Part shown: one piece after another, positions 5,085-12,924 of the stretch | Numbering within the stretch: the first letter of the stretch is position 1 | Layout: each line of letters begins with the position of its first letter | Assembly: GCA_031294825.1 (NCBI GenBank) | Contig: JAUMPM010000057.1 | Coordinates: 1-18,076, forward strand | Direction of reading: 5' to 3' | DNA: 18,076 nt | From: Collinsella sp. | Lineage (GTDB): Bacteria; Actinomycetota; Coriobacteriia; Coriobacteriales; Coriobacteriaceae | Program-made: the position numbers and the translations under genes | The notes under the pieces: model-generated | Databases searched by the model: none | What the model was told of the DNA's origin: nothing | The model's input: the letters and a program-made list of their open reading frames with translations, nothing else

Positions 5085-7220
5085 CTAATGGATAAGCTTA
5101 AAGTCCAAGTGCCCGCGCGTGGTATTGACGCGCGAGACCTCGACAATCACGCGCTGACCCAGTTCATAGTAAATCCCCGTGTCGGCGCCCGTCAGCGTAA
5201 GCGCATCCTCGTCGAACTCGAACCACTCGTTGCCCAGGCTCTTGATCGAAACCAAGCCTTCGACCTGCGTTAGGTCCAAGCGCACAAAGAGGCCCATGCT
5301 GCTAACCCACGAGACAGTTCCGGCATAGCGCTCGCCCAGACGGTCCTCATAGTACTGGGCAATCTTGATCTTTTGCGTCGCATGGCTGGCGGCATCTGCC
5401 GCGCGCTCGGCATCGCTGCATGCGCGGCAGATCTGCGGCAGAATGCGCGGCAGCGACTCGCGCCCCTTGCCGATCAGCCGCGGCGTACGGACCAAGGCGT
5501 CCTTACCGCCGAGCTGTTCATAGGCCAACTGCAGTTTGAGCACGCGGTGCACCACCAAATCGGGGTAGCGACGGATGGGACTCGTAAAGTGACAGTAGCA
5601 CGGCGCGGCGAGCGCAAAGTGGCCCTCGTTGCGCGGCTTGTACAGCGCGCGCTGCATGCTGCGCAGAAGCAGCGTGTTAACGAGCGGTGCGTTGGCCGTA
5701 CCGGCGGCAGCATCAACTGCAGCCTGCAGCTCATCGGGACTCCCCAGGGCAATACCAGCAGCACGGCGATCGTCGATGATGCCTAGCTGCGCCAGCGCAA
5801 CGGCGGCACCGTGCAGGCTATCGGGGCTCGGATCCTCATGCACGCGATAGCAGGCCTCGATATCACGGTCTGCCAGCCACTCTGCAACGCACTCGTTGGC
5901 GAGCAGCATGGCTTCCTCGATAAGCGACGTGGCACACGAACGCTCACGCGCCACAATCTGCACGGGTACTCCGTCCTCATCCAACAGAGCACGAATCTCG
6001 GCCGTGTCAAAATCGACTGAGCCGCGGGCGCGACGAATACGACGGCGAAGTTCGGCGAGTTCGTTGGCGGCGACAAGGAAATCGCCGAGGTCGACGTTGT
6101 AGCCGCGGGCGACCTCCTCGCACGCAAGACCGCGCTCAAGCGCTTCCTCGCGCGAGGCCTCGGCAGCCGCAACATCCTCGGCCGCGCCCTCCAGCACCGA
6201 ATACTCAACCGCACCGGCGCGCACCAGCAGCGCCTCGGCGCCGTCATAGTCCATACGCACACGCGAGCGAATCACGCTGGGGTACGGATCGTAATGCCGC
6301 ACGCGACCCTGCGCATCGAGCTCGATATCGACGGTAAACGCAAGACGGTCCTCGTCAGGGCGAAGCGAGCACAGGTCATTGGACAGGCGTTCGGGCAGCA
6401 TGGGAAGCACGCGATCGGCCAGATACACCGATGTCGTACGATGACGAGCCTCAAGATCGATATGCCCGTCCCAAGCCACATAGTGTGAAACGTCGGCGAT
6501 ATGCACACCCAGCTTGTAGCCACCCTCAGGCGTGCGCCCCAACGAAATGGCATCGTCAAAGTCGCGCGCGTCGACTGGGTCAATCGTGATGACAAAGCGG
6601 TCGCGCAGGTCTCGGCGGAGCGGGTCCTTGAGTGCCGAGGCCACATCGAGCGAAAGTGCCTCGGCCTCGGCTAGCGCGGCCTCGGGATACGTATCGGTAT
6701 AGCCATAGCGCGCCATCACATACTGAACGCCCAAATCAGGCGCATCATCGCCGCCAATACGGCGCTCGATCGTCACGGTGCCCGATTCCAGGCGCGTCGG
6801 ATATGTCAGAATGCGTGCGACGACCGCATCACCCGGATGAACGCCCAAGCGCTCCGCCGAGGTGTCCTCCGGCAGAATAAAGAAATCGGCCTTAAGGCGA
6901 GAATCAAGCGGCTCGATCACCCCGAGCGGGCCGGCGGTCTGGTACGTGCCCACCACACTAATGGCTGCACGCTCGACGACGCCCTCGATTACGGCGCGTC
7001 GCTCGCCATGCGGGCTGTTCTTAATGCTCACGGCAACGGTGTCGCCGTCCATAATCTCGCGCTTGCCGCGGCCCATGACCTTGTAGTCGCCGTTTTCGGT
7101 TACAACGTAGGCGCTATGCTCATGGAGCTGCACGCGTCCGGTCAGACTCGGGCGACGCTCGCTGCGCACCGGCCCGCGCTTATTGCGAGCTCCACGCTTA
7201 TGCTTGTTATTGCGCCCCAT
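5085..7220 (-). CDS. rnr: Ribonuclease R (RNB-family 3'-5' exoribonuclease)
   Basis: 711 aa, within the range for RNase R. The enzyme degrades structured RNA processively from the 3' end and, with tmRNA-SmpB, removes non-stop mRNAs. A very basic N-terminus (first 25 residues) leads into OB-fold cold-shock domains (about 25-160). The RNB catalytic domain follows, with the metal-binding line IDPVDARDFDDAISLG giving Asp214, Asp220, Asp222 and Asp223. Further on are HIADVSHYV and HFTSPIRRYPDLVVHR. A C-terminal S1 domain (about 625-711) starts at GERYAGTVSWVSSMGLFVRL. The N-terminal helix-turn-helix of the E. coli enzyme appears to be missing. The ATG at 7218-7220 has AGGAGG 5 nt upstream. The gene follows ftsX after a strong terminator, so it should have its own promoter in 7221-7284, where I see no convincing -35/-10 pair. 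Confidence 0.95.
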   Translation of the reverse strand: MGRNNKHKRGARNKRGPVRSERRPSLTGRVQLHEHSAYVVTENGDYKVMGRGKREIMDGDTVAVSIKNSPHGERRAVIEGVVERAAISVVGTYQTAGPLGVIEPLDSRLKADFFILPEDTSAERLGVHPGDAVVARILTYPTRLESGTVTIERRIGGDDAPDLGVQYVMARYGYTDTYPEAALAEAEALSLDVASALKDPLRRDLRDRFVITIDPVDARDFDDAISLGRTPEGGYKLGVHIADVSHYVAWDGHIDLEARHRTTSVYLADRVLPMLPERLSNDLCSLRPDEDRLAFTVDIELDAQGRVRHYDPYPSVIRSRVRMDYDGAEALLVRAGAVEYSVLEGAAEDVAAAEASREEALERGLACEEVARGYNVDLGDFLVAANELAELRRRIRRARGSVDFDTAEIRALLDEDGVPVQIVARERSCATSLIEEAMLLANECVAEWLADRDIEACYRVHEDPSPDSLHGAAVALAQLGIIDDRRAAGIALGSPDELQAAVDAAAGTANAPLVNTLLLRSMQRALYKPRNEGHFALAAPCYCHFTSPIRRYPDLVVHRVLKLQLAYEQLGGKDALVRTPRLIGKGRESLPRILPQICRACSDAERAADAASHATQKIKIAQYYEDRLGERYAGTVSWVSSMGLFVRLDLTQVEGLVSIKSLGNEWFEFDEDALTLTGADTGIYYELGQRVIVEVSRVNTTRGHLDFKLIH

Positions 7221-7284
7221 GGCGCCTCCTAACTATCGATTGCCGTTTACATCCCAAGAGTCTACCCAAATGATCCCTAGGGGA

Positions 7285-7319
7285 CAAAAAACGGGCCGCC
7301 CCATAAGAGACGACCCGTT
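7285..7319 (-). terminator. Strong intrinsic terminator after ftsX
   Basis: On the minus strand the 13-nt arms (7319-7307 and 7302-7290) pair throughout, counting G-U pairs, around a 4-nt loop, and six T follow (7290-7285). It ends the ftsE-ftsX transcript 25 nt after the ftsX stop. Confidence 0.9.
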
Positions 7320-7343
7320 GGAAGGGATGAATTCCAGGCATGC

Positions 7344-8264
7344 CTACACGCGCAGGTAGCGGCGCATGGCGATGGCAGAACCAAAGAGACCGATAATCAC
7401 GCCGACCAGAATCAGCGCAGCATAGGTCACCAGGTAGTACTGCATCGGCAGGGCAAACGACATCCAGCCGATGCTCTCCTGCAGACGCGGAATCATCAGA
7501 TTGCGCAGCAGCTCCAGAACGCCGATGGAAAGCAGCGAGCCCAAAATGGCCTGCAGTACGCCCTCGGTGATAAACGGGCCACGAATGAAGCCGTTGCTGG
7601 CACCGACCAGACGCATAATCGCAATCTCACGACGACGCGCCGTAATGGACAGGCGAATCGTGTTGTTGATGAAGATGAATGCGATAAAGGTCAGCAGGCC
7701 GACGAGCACCACAGCGGCGATACGGATGTAGTTCGTCACCTGGAACAGGCGGCTCACTTCCTCCTGGCCGTACAGAACGCTCGCGTTGACGTCGCCGTCG
7801 TCCGCGATCTTCTGGAAGTCGGCGTTCTTCTTGAGCTTCTGGGCCGTGCTCTCGACCATGGACGGATCGTCCATCTCAATAGCGAAGGAAGCCGGCAGCG
7901 GGTTCTGGCCATCGAGTGCGCTCATGGTGGCGTCGGCGTTGCCCGACATCTTGCTCGTATACTCGGCCAGCGCGTCGTCCTTGTCCTTATAGGTCACGGA
8001 CTTGACGTTATTCCACGTCTTAAGCTCGGCCTCAAAAGCCTGAACATCAGCCTGATCGGCGTCATCACTAATGAACGCGTTGATGACAACCTGATCCTCG
8101 ACGGTGCCGATCACGGAGTTCAGCATCGCGGAGCCCATGATGAACAGGCCGATGATAAACAGCGAAAGGAAGATCGTGATGACGGCGCCGAGCGAGGTAG
8201 TCCAGTTACGGAAGAAGTGGCTGATTGCCTCTTTGAAGGAGTAGCCTACGTTAGTTGGTGCCAT
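7344..8264 (-). CDS. ftsX: Cell division protein FtsX (ABC-type permease subunit)
   Basis: 306 aa, close to the usual Gram-positive length. With the ATPase FtsE it forms an ABC-type complex at the division site that activates peptidoglycan hydrolases through an extracellular loop, rather than transporting a solute. Four membrane segments are visible: about 24-49 (LGAVITIFLSLFIIGLFIM), 183-202, 236-258 and 284-303. A large extracellular domain (about 50-180) lies between the first two. The conserved cytoplasmic line ARRREIAIMRLVGASNGFIR (about 219-238) is typical of FtsX. The start ATG (8262-8264) lies within the last 14 nt of ftsE, with GGAGG 11 nt upstream. No hydrolase gene follows; its partner (a CHAP or NlpC/P60 protein in relatives) must be elsewhere. 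Confidence 0.96.
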   Translation of the reverse strand: MAPTNVGYSFKEAISHFFRNWTTSLGAVITIFLSLFIIGLFIMGSAMLNSVIGTVEDQVVINAFISDDADQADVQAFEAELKTWNNVKSVTYKDKDDALAEYTSKMSGNADATMSALDGQNPLPASFAIEMDDPSMVESTAQKLKKNADFQKIADDGDVNASVLYGQEEVSRLFQVTNYIRIAAVVLVGLLTFIAFIFINNTIRLSITARRREIAIMRLVGASNGFIRGPFITEGVLQAILGSLLSIGVLELLRNLMIPRLQESIGWMSFALPMQYYLVTYAALILVGVIIGLFGSAIAMRRYLRV

Positions 8265-9471
8265 AGTTGCCGTAACCTCCCCTCTCCTGGTCGCGGATAA
8301 CGTGGCCGCCCTCGAGGGCGATCACGCGACGGTGCATGCTATCGACCATCTCGCGGTCGTGCGTGGCGACGATCACGGTGGTGCCGGTGCGGTTAATACG
8401 CTCGAGCAGCTTCATGATGCCCAGCGAGATCGCCGGGTCGAGGTTACCCGTGGGCTCGTCGCAGATCAGCAGCGGCGGGCGGTTGACCATAGCGCGGGCG
8501 ACGGCAACGCGCTGCTGCTCGCCACCGGAAAGCTGGTCGGGCAGCGAGTCCATCTGATCGGCCAGACCGACCAGACGCAGCACCTCGGGCACCTGGCTGC
8601 GAATGACGCCCTTGGGCTTGCCGATGCACTGCAGGGCAAACGCCACGTTTTCGTAGGCGGTCTTTTGCGGCAGAAGCTTAAAGTCCTGGAACACGGCACC
8701 AATCTGGCGGCGCAGGAACGGAACCTTGCGGTTCTTGATCTTCATGAGGTCCTGACCGGCAACCAGGATGCGGCCGCTCGTCGGCTTGACGTCGCGGTTG
8801 AGCGTCGACAGCAGCGTGGTCTTACCCGAGCCGGAGTGACCGACCAGGAAGACGAACTCGCCCGGATAGATCTCGATGTTGATGTCGTCGAGTGCAGGCT
8901 TGTTGGGCTGTGCCGGATAGATCTTGGTGACATGCTCCATAAGGATAACGGGCTCGACACCGGCCTGCTTGGCCATCTTCTTGCGGCTGGCTTGCGGATC
9001 GATGGGCGCAAACACCGACGTAAAATCGGGGTTGTTGAGCGCGTTATCGAGGCTTGCGACCTCGGCGGCCTGATCGCTCTCGACCACCGGGGCAGCAGGC
9101 TGCGTGGGATCGGGAATAGCAGCAAAGAGACCGGACTGCGCAGGCTGAGGAGCCGGCGTCGCAGGGGCCATGGGGTCGGGAATGCCGGCCATGGTAGGCT
9201 GCGGCGTGGCGGCACCAGCCTGAGGCTGCTCCACGCGAGCGGTCACGGCCTGAACGGGCTCAAAACCCGCCGTGCCGGAAAGCGCGACATCGCTGGTTGG
9301 ATTGTAGGCAAAGGGATCGGATGCCGGCTGTGCCTGATCTGCCGGCTGAGTGGGGGCCTGAGCAACAGGCTGGCCCTCTGAATCCGGAGTGGCGAAACGA
9401 CTGCCCTGGACGCCTGCCTGCGTCTTGGGGGCATCATCGCCCGCACCGGAGGTACGGAAGTGGTTACCCAC
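8251..9471 (-). CDS. ftsE: Cell division ATP-binding protein FtsE with long N-terminal extension, GTG start
   Basis: 406 aa, against about 220-230 for typical FtsE. The ATPase domain occupies about residues 173-400: VILMEHVTKIYP, Walker A GHSGSGKTT (211-219), Q-loop at FQDFKLLPQ, ABC signature LSGGEQQRVAVARA (314-327), Walker B LLICDEPTGNLD, and H-loop HDREM (His371). FQDFKLLP and the TGNLD line are characteristic of FtsE. The first 170 residues are rich in Pro, Ala and Gln, with repeated IPDP motifs, and look disordered; the codon use is continuous with the rest. The start is GTG at 9471 with AAGGAG 5 nt upstream. No internal ATG near the domain boundary (about 166 or 178) has a good ribosome binding site, so the extension is probably translated. 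The gene overlaps ftsX by 14 nt. Confidence 0.95.
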   Translation of the reverse strand: MGNHFRTSGAGDDAPKTQAGVQGSRFATPDSEGQPVAQAPTQPADQAQPASDPFAYNPTSDVALSGTAGFEPVQAVTARVEQPQAGAATPQPTMAGIPDPMAPATPAPQPAQSGLFAAIPDPTQPAAPVVESDQAAEVASLDNALNNPDFTSVFAPIDPQASRKKMAKQAGVEPVILMEHVTKIYPAQPNKPALDDINIEIYPGEFVFLVGHSGSGKTTLLSTLNRDVKPTSGRILVAGQDLMKIKNRKVPFLRRQIGAVFQDFKLLPQKTAYENVAFALQCIGKPKGVIRSQVPEVLRLVGLADQMDSLPDQLSGGEQQRVAVARAMVNRPPLLICDEPTGNLDPAISLGIMKLLERINRTGTTVIVATHDREMVDSMHRRVIALEGGHVIRDQERGGYGNYGTN

Positions 9472-9516
9472 TGGTGCTCCTTATCGTCGTGCGTTTAAAC
9501 TACATGAGCGCTTTGT

Positions 9517-9525
9517 ATTTTAGCA
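9517..9525 (-). promoter_or_regulatory. Extended -10 promoter upstream of ftsE
   Basis: TGCTAAAAT on the minus strand is an extended -10 (TGn plus TAAAAT), placed about 46 nt before the GTG of ftsE. The -35 region is poor, as expected for this promoter class. Confidence 0.45.
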
Positions 9526-9576
9526 GCATTAGCTTTGCTGCACATAAGAAGCATGGCGGGGTTTGGGTCTCACCGA

Positions 9577-9701
9577 CCGGGCGCAGGGTTACCTCCCAAA
9601 TCGTCCTCGCGCATGGCCGGCATTTGTCCTGCTCCTGCGGAGCTGCGGACAAACGCCGGCCATGCGCTGCGGAAAGATTTGGGAGGTAACCCTGCGCCCG
9701 G
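9577..9701. repeat. Large near-perfect palindrome between the transketolase and ftsE genes
   Basis: The outer arms 9577-9602 and 9676-9701 are perfectly complementary over 26 nt. The inner arms 9609-9629 and 9647-9667 match at 20 of 21 positions (13 matches, one mismatch, then 7). At the tip GCTCC and GGAGC (9631-9635 and 9639-9643) pair around 3 nt. Between the outer and inner arms only about 6-8 nt are unpaired. No T-run follows on either strand, so it is not a normal terminator. Candidates are a MITE-like or REP-like palindromic element, or a structured RNA. I cannot see target-site duplications flanking it. Confidence 0.85.
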
Positions 9702-9837
9702 CCTGCGGCTACTATGGGGCCGACGCACCAACTTGAGATGCTGCGCATACAAAGTTGGAAGGGTCTGAATTGCACTTTGTTGGGATGGGCCCGTTTCCCC
9801 ATGGGACCTTTGCTTGGCAGGACTCTAATTTAAATTC
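9702..9837. other. Remainder of the 450-bp gap between transketolase and ftsE
   Basis: No supportable gene. The only structure is a short inverted repeat, CCAACTT (9728-9734) with AAGTTGG (9752-9758). The small open frames here run through the palindrome and lack ribosome binding sites. Confidence 0.5.
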
Positions 9838-9840
9838 AAC

Positions 9841-9876
9841 AAAAACAGGGGCGCCCTCTTTGGGGATACCCCTGTT
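9841..9876 (-). terminator. Intrinsic terminator after the transketolase operon
   Basis: On the minus strand AACAGGGG (9876-9869) pairs with CCCCTGTT (9851-9844) around a 17-nt loop, followed by a run of T (9845-9841). It lies about 47 nt after the stop codon of the C-terminal subunit. Confidence 0.8.
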
Positions 9877-9922
9877 CTGGCTTGGATGTGGTTGTTGAGA
9901 CGATACTTTGCCTCGTCTTGCC

Positions 9923-10864
9923 TTATGCCAAGAACTCCTTGGTGGTCGCCACGATGTTGGCGGCGTCCAGGCCGTACTTGTGCAGGAGCTCGGCACCCGG
10001 GCCGGACTCGCCGAAGGTGTCGTTGACACCGATCTTCTTGAGCGGCGTCGGGCACTGCTCGCACAGGACGTCGGCAACGGCGCTGCCCAGGCCACCGATC
10101 ACAGAGTGCTCCTCGACGGTCACGACGTGGCCGGTCTTGGTGGCGCTCTTGACGATCAGGTCGGCATCGATGGGCTTGATGGTGTGCATGTTGATGACCT
10201 CGGCATCGATGCCCTCGGCAGCAAGCTGCTCGGCGGCCTCGAGAGCCTCGCCGACCATCAGGCCGCAGGCGATGATGGTCACATCGGCGCCCTCGCGCAT
10301 GACAATGCCCTTACCCAACTCGAACTTGTAGGTCTCGGGGTCGTTGATAACCGGCGAGGCCAAACGGGCGAAGCGCATGTACACCGGACCGTCGCACTCG
10401 TAGGCGGCGCGCGTCACGGCGCGGGCCTCCACGTCGTCGGCGGGAACAATCACGGTCATGCCGGGGATGACGCGCATCAGGGCGATATCCTCGCAGCACT
10501 GGTGCGTGGCGCCATCCTCGCCCACCGAGATACCGGCGTGCGTGGCACCGATCTTAACGTTAAGGTGCGGGTAGCCGATGGAGTTACGGACCTGCTCAAA
10601 GGCGCGACCGGCAGCGAACATGGCAAAGGTGCTCGCGAAGGCAACGCGGCCGGTGGTCGCGATACCGGCGGCGACGCCCATCAGGTTGCTCTCGGCAATG
10701 CCCACATCGAAGAAACGATCGGGGCAGGCGGCCTTAAACTTACCGGTCTGCGTAGCGGCGGCCAGGTCGGCGTCGAGGACCACAAAGTCATCGTGCTCGT
10801 TGGCGAGCTCGACGAGGGCCTCGCCGTAGCTTACACGCGTGGCGATTTTCTTGACGTCTGCCAT
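9923..10864 (-). CDS. Transketolase, C-terminal subunit (split enzyme)
   Basis: 313 aa. It carries the pyrimidine-binding and C-terminal domains of transketolase; together with the N-terminal subunit encoded just upstream it makes the thiamine-diphosphate enzyme that moves two-carbon units in the non-oxidative pentose phosphate pathway. Visible features: VVLDADLAAATQTGKF, then FFDVGIAESNLMGVAAGIA with the Glu (E58) that activates the cofactor, FAMFAAGRAFEQVRNSI, and THAGISVGEDGATHQ (108-122), where substrate-contacting histidines lie. The C-terminal domain ends in GESGPGAELLHKYGL. The start is the ATG at 10862-10864, one nucleotide after the stop of the N-terminal subunit, with GGAGAGGAG upstream. 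1-deoxyxylulose-5-phosphate synthase is excluded because that enzyme is normally one chain of about 620 aa and this pair has the split-transketolase arrangement. Confidence 0.93.
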   Translation of the reverse strand: MADVKKIATRVSYGEALVELANEHDDFVVLDADLAAATQTGKFKAACPDRFFDVGIAESNLMGVAAGIATTGRVAFASTFAMFAAGRAFEQVRNSIGYPHLNVKIGATHAGISVGEDGATHQCCEDIALMRVIPGMTVIVPADDVEARAVTRAAYECDGPVYMRFARLASPVINDPETYKFELGKGIVMREGADVTIIACGLMVGEALEAAEQLAAEGIDAEVINMHTIKPIDADLIVKSATKTGHVVTVEEHSVIGGLGSAVADVLCEQCPTPLKKIGVNDTFGESGPGAELLHKYGLDAANIVATTKEFLA

Positions 10865-10865
10865 C

Positions 10866-11696
10866 CTAGAGCTCCTCTCCGGCGGCCGTGAGCTCTGCCA
10901 TGGCCTGCTCAAACTGTTCATCGTTGGGGGCCTTGCCGTGCCAACCCACCTGGTTTTCCATAAAGGAAACGCCCTTGCCCTTCATGGTCTCGGCGATAAT
11001 GGCGGTCGGCTGCCCCTTGGTGGCGCGAGCCTCGGCAAAGGCGGCGCGGATCTGGTCGAAGTCGTTGCCGTCGGCGAGCTCCACCACGTGGAACTTGAAC
11101 GCGCGGAACTTGTCGGCGAGCGGCATGGGGTCGTTGACCTCCTCGACGGGGCCGTCGATCTGCAGGCCGTTGTGGTCGACGATCACGCAGAGGTTATCGA
11201 GCTGCTGGTTGCCGGCAAACATGGCGGCCTCCCAGACCTGGCCCTCCTCGCTCTCGCCATCGCCCAGCAGGGCGTACGTGCGGTAAGTATCGCCCCAGTG
11301 CTTGGCGGCAACCGCCATGCCCACGGCGGCGGAGATGCCCTGGCCGAGCGAGCCGGTGGACATGTCGACGCCCGGGGTGTCATTCATGTTGGGGTGGCCC
11401 TGCAGGTGGCTGCCGATATGGCGCAGCGTCTCGAGATCCTCCTTGGGGAAGAATCCGCGCTCGGCGAGCACGGCGTACAGGCCCGGAGCGCAATGGCCCT
11501 TGGAGAGCACAAAACGATCGCGGTCGGCCTTGCGGGGATCGGCCGGGTCGACGTTCATTTCCTCAAAGTACAGATAGGTCATGATGTCGGCAGCGCCGAG
11601 CGAACCGCCCGGATGGCCGGACTTGGCAGCGTGCACGCCGGTGACGATGCCCCTCCTTACCTCGTTGGCAACCTTTTTGAGCTCTTCGTCGCTCAT
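10866..11696 (-). CDS. Transketolase, N-terminal subunit (split enzyme)
   Basis: 276 aa, the length of stand-alone N-terminal transketolase subunits. It binds the diphosphate and magnesium of thiamine diphosphate. Visible motifs: VHAAKSGHPGGSLGAADIM (His28), RFVLSKGHCAPGLYAVLAE (His68), MSTGSLGQGISAAVGMA, and the thiamine-diphosphate signature starting GDGESEEGQVWEAAMFAGN (GDG at 145-147) and closing with DHN (Asn176). The ATG at 11694-11696 is preceded by AAAGGAAGG. It forms a two-gene operon with the C-terminal subunit (1-nt gap), giving a full-length enzyme of about 590 aa in total. Split transketolases are common in anaerobic Firmicutes and Coriobacteriia. In this window the pair stands between the prfB/YitT and ftsEX genes. 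Confidence 0.94.
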   Translation of the reverse strand: MSDEELKKVANEVRRGIVTGVHAAKSGHPGGSLGAADIMTYLYFEEMNVDPADPRKADRDRFVLSKGHCAPGLYAVLAERGFFPKEDLETLRHIGSHLQGHPNMNDTPGVDMSTGSLGQGISAAVGMAVAAKHWGDTYRTYALLGDGESEEGQVWEAAMFAGNQQLDNLCVIVDHNGLQIDGPVEEVNDPMPLADKFRAFKFHVVELADGNDFDQIRAAFAEARATKGQPTAIIAETMKGKGVSFMENQVGWHGKAPNDEQFEQAMAELTAAGEEL

Positions 11697-11781
11697 TGTG
11701 CCTTCCTTTCATCCTCATTAGACAAAATGCGCACGGCGCCGAAGGTAATCCCAACACAGCCGCAATGCACGTACGTCATTC

Positions 11782-11810
11782 ATTATGCTGGAAACTGATG
11801 GCTTTACCAG
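11782..11810 (-). promoter_or_regulatory. Likely promoter of the transketolase operon
   Basis: On the minus strand CTGGTA (11810-11805) and CATAAT (11787-11782) are 17 nt apart, about 85 nt before the ATG of the N-terminal subunit. The -10 matches 5 of 6, the -35 only 3 of 6. A short inverted repeat AACCG/CGGTT (11846-11863) lies upstream; it could be a weak hairpin after the YitT gene. Confidence 0.4.
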
Positions 11811-11903
11811 AGTTTTTATCATTATTTGAACAATTTAGCAGGCAGAACCGCTGATGAAACGGTTTATCAATGTGAACGTCTTTTGGATGGAACGCGGTCG
11901 ACC

Positions 11904-12794
11904 CTACGCGCTAATGTCCTTGAATCCCTCGCCGAAGGCTTCCGTAACGTCAGCGACCGTCACAATGGCGTGAGGATCGCGCTCGCGCACGATCGTCTTG
12001 AGGGTATTGAGCTCTCGACGGCTCACGATGACCATAATCACCGGCTTCTCGGCACCCGAGTACATGCCGGTCGCCTTAAACTTGGTGCAGCCGCGACCCA
12101 GGCCATACATGATGTCGGCCGCAATATCGGGAAACTTGTCCGAGATGATGAGTACCATACGGCGCCTGTTGCCGCCGTCGACCACGGCATCGATCACGTA
12201 GCCGCTAATGACCATCGAAAGGCCCGCATACAGCGCGTTTTCGACCGAGAAGACCGGGGCCGACAGCGCGCAGACGGCAACGTCGATCGCCATGACGGTG
12301 GAGCCCACCGGTAGTGACGTATTGCGCGAGATAATCTGACCGATGGTGTCAGAGCCGCCAGTGTTGGCACCGGCGCGCAGCACCATGCCGTAGCCGATAC
12401 CCGTGATAATGCCGCCCCACATAGCGGGCAGCATCAGGTCGGCATGTGCCAGCGGCGCCACAAACGGAGCAAACAGGTCGGTGAAGAAGCCCAGCAGCAC
12501 AAAGCCCGTCGCCGTCTGGACCACGTAGAACATGCCACCCTCGCGCATAACGACCAGCAGCAGCAAGGCATTCATCACGATGGTTTGAATACCGACGGGA
12601 AGCGATATGCCATGCGAGGCGCCAACCGCCTGGATAATCGTGGCGAGGCCCGTAACGCCGCCGGCAGCAAGACCGTTGGGAATCAAAAATAGATCCGTCG
12701 CGATAGCGGCCAGAGCGCAGCCCAGCATAATCTTGGGCAGATCGTGAAAGAAGTTCAGCGAAAGAATGCGCTTGATGTCCAGACGATATGCCAT
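11904..12794 (-). CDS. YitT-family membrane protein with C-terminal DUF2179-type domain
   Basis: 296 aa. The N-terminal part has about five hydrophobic segments (DLPKIMLGCALAAIATDLFL; TIVMNALLLLVVM; TATGFVLLGFFTDLF; MWGGIITGIGYGMVL; GLSMVISGYVIDAVV) with the family lines FLIPNGLAAGGVTGLATII and RAGANTGGSDTIGQII. The soluble C-terminal domain, from about residue 212 (RRRMVLIISDKFPDIAADIM) to the end (VTVADVTEAFGEGF), matches DUF2179, usually found at the end of YitT proteins. The transported substrate, if any, is unknown. The start is the ATG at 12792-12794 with GGGAGG a few nt upstream; the in-frame ATG at 12818 lies inside the preceding terminator hairpin. Because that terminator ends only 12 nt before the start, expression probably depends on read-through or attenuation. 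Confidence 0.9.
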   Translation of the reverse strand: MAYRLDIKRILSLNFFHDLPKIMLGCALAAIATDLFLIPNGLAAGGVTGLATIIQAVGASHGISLPVGIQTIVMNALLLLVVMREGGMFYVVQTATGFVLLGFFTDLFAPFVAPLAHADLMLPAMWGGIITGIGYGMVLRAGANTGGSDTIGQIISRNTSLPVGSTVMAIDVAVCALSAPVFSVENALYAGLSMVISGYVIDAVVDGGNRRRMVLIISDKFPDIAADIMYGLGRGCTKFKATGMYSGAEKPVIMVIVSRRELNTLKTIVRERDPHAIVTVADVTEAFGEGFKDISA

Positions 12795-12806
12795 GCTGCC
12801 TCCCTC

Positions 12807-12835
12807 AAAAAAGCGCACCCAAACGAGTGCGCTTT
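12807..12835 (-). terminator. Intrinsic terminator between prfB and the YitT gene
   Basis: On the minus strand AAAGCGCAC (12835-12827) pairs perfectly with GTGCGCTTT (12818-12810) around an 8-nt loop, followed by six T (12812-12807, partly shared with the stem). It ends the secA-prfB transcript, and sits immediately before the YitT ribosome binding site. Confidence 0.88.
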
Positions 12836-12854
12836 GAACTTCTTGCTGTATTCG

Positions 12855-12883
12855 ATTCTACCGATTCACCGAGCAAATACCAC
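12855..12883 (-). promoter_or_regulatory. Possible YitT promoter ahead of the terminator
   Basis: On the minus strand GTGGTA (12883-12878) and TAGAAT (12860-12855) are 17 nt apart. If used, the transcript would start near 12848 and enter the terminator hairpin almost at once. The -35 is weak (3 of 6). Confidence 0.3.
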
Positions 12884-12924
12884 CCCTGCGAAGTGTTTGC
12901 ATCGACCCGGAGCCAACCATGTGC

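Noticed and set aside
8302..9381. A 359-codon plus-strand open frame opposite ftsE, and similar ones opposite prfB, transketolase and rnr
   Set aside because: They are antisense shadows of well-recognised genes, with low-complexity compositions and no ribosome binding sites.
9500..9802. Small open frames of about 100 codons through the large palindrome
   Set aside because: Open frames exist on both strands because the sequence is palindromic. They lack ribosome binding sites and recognisable domains.
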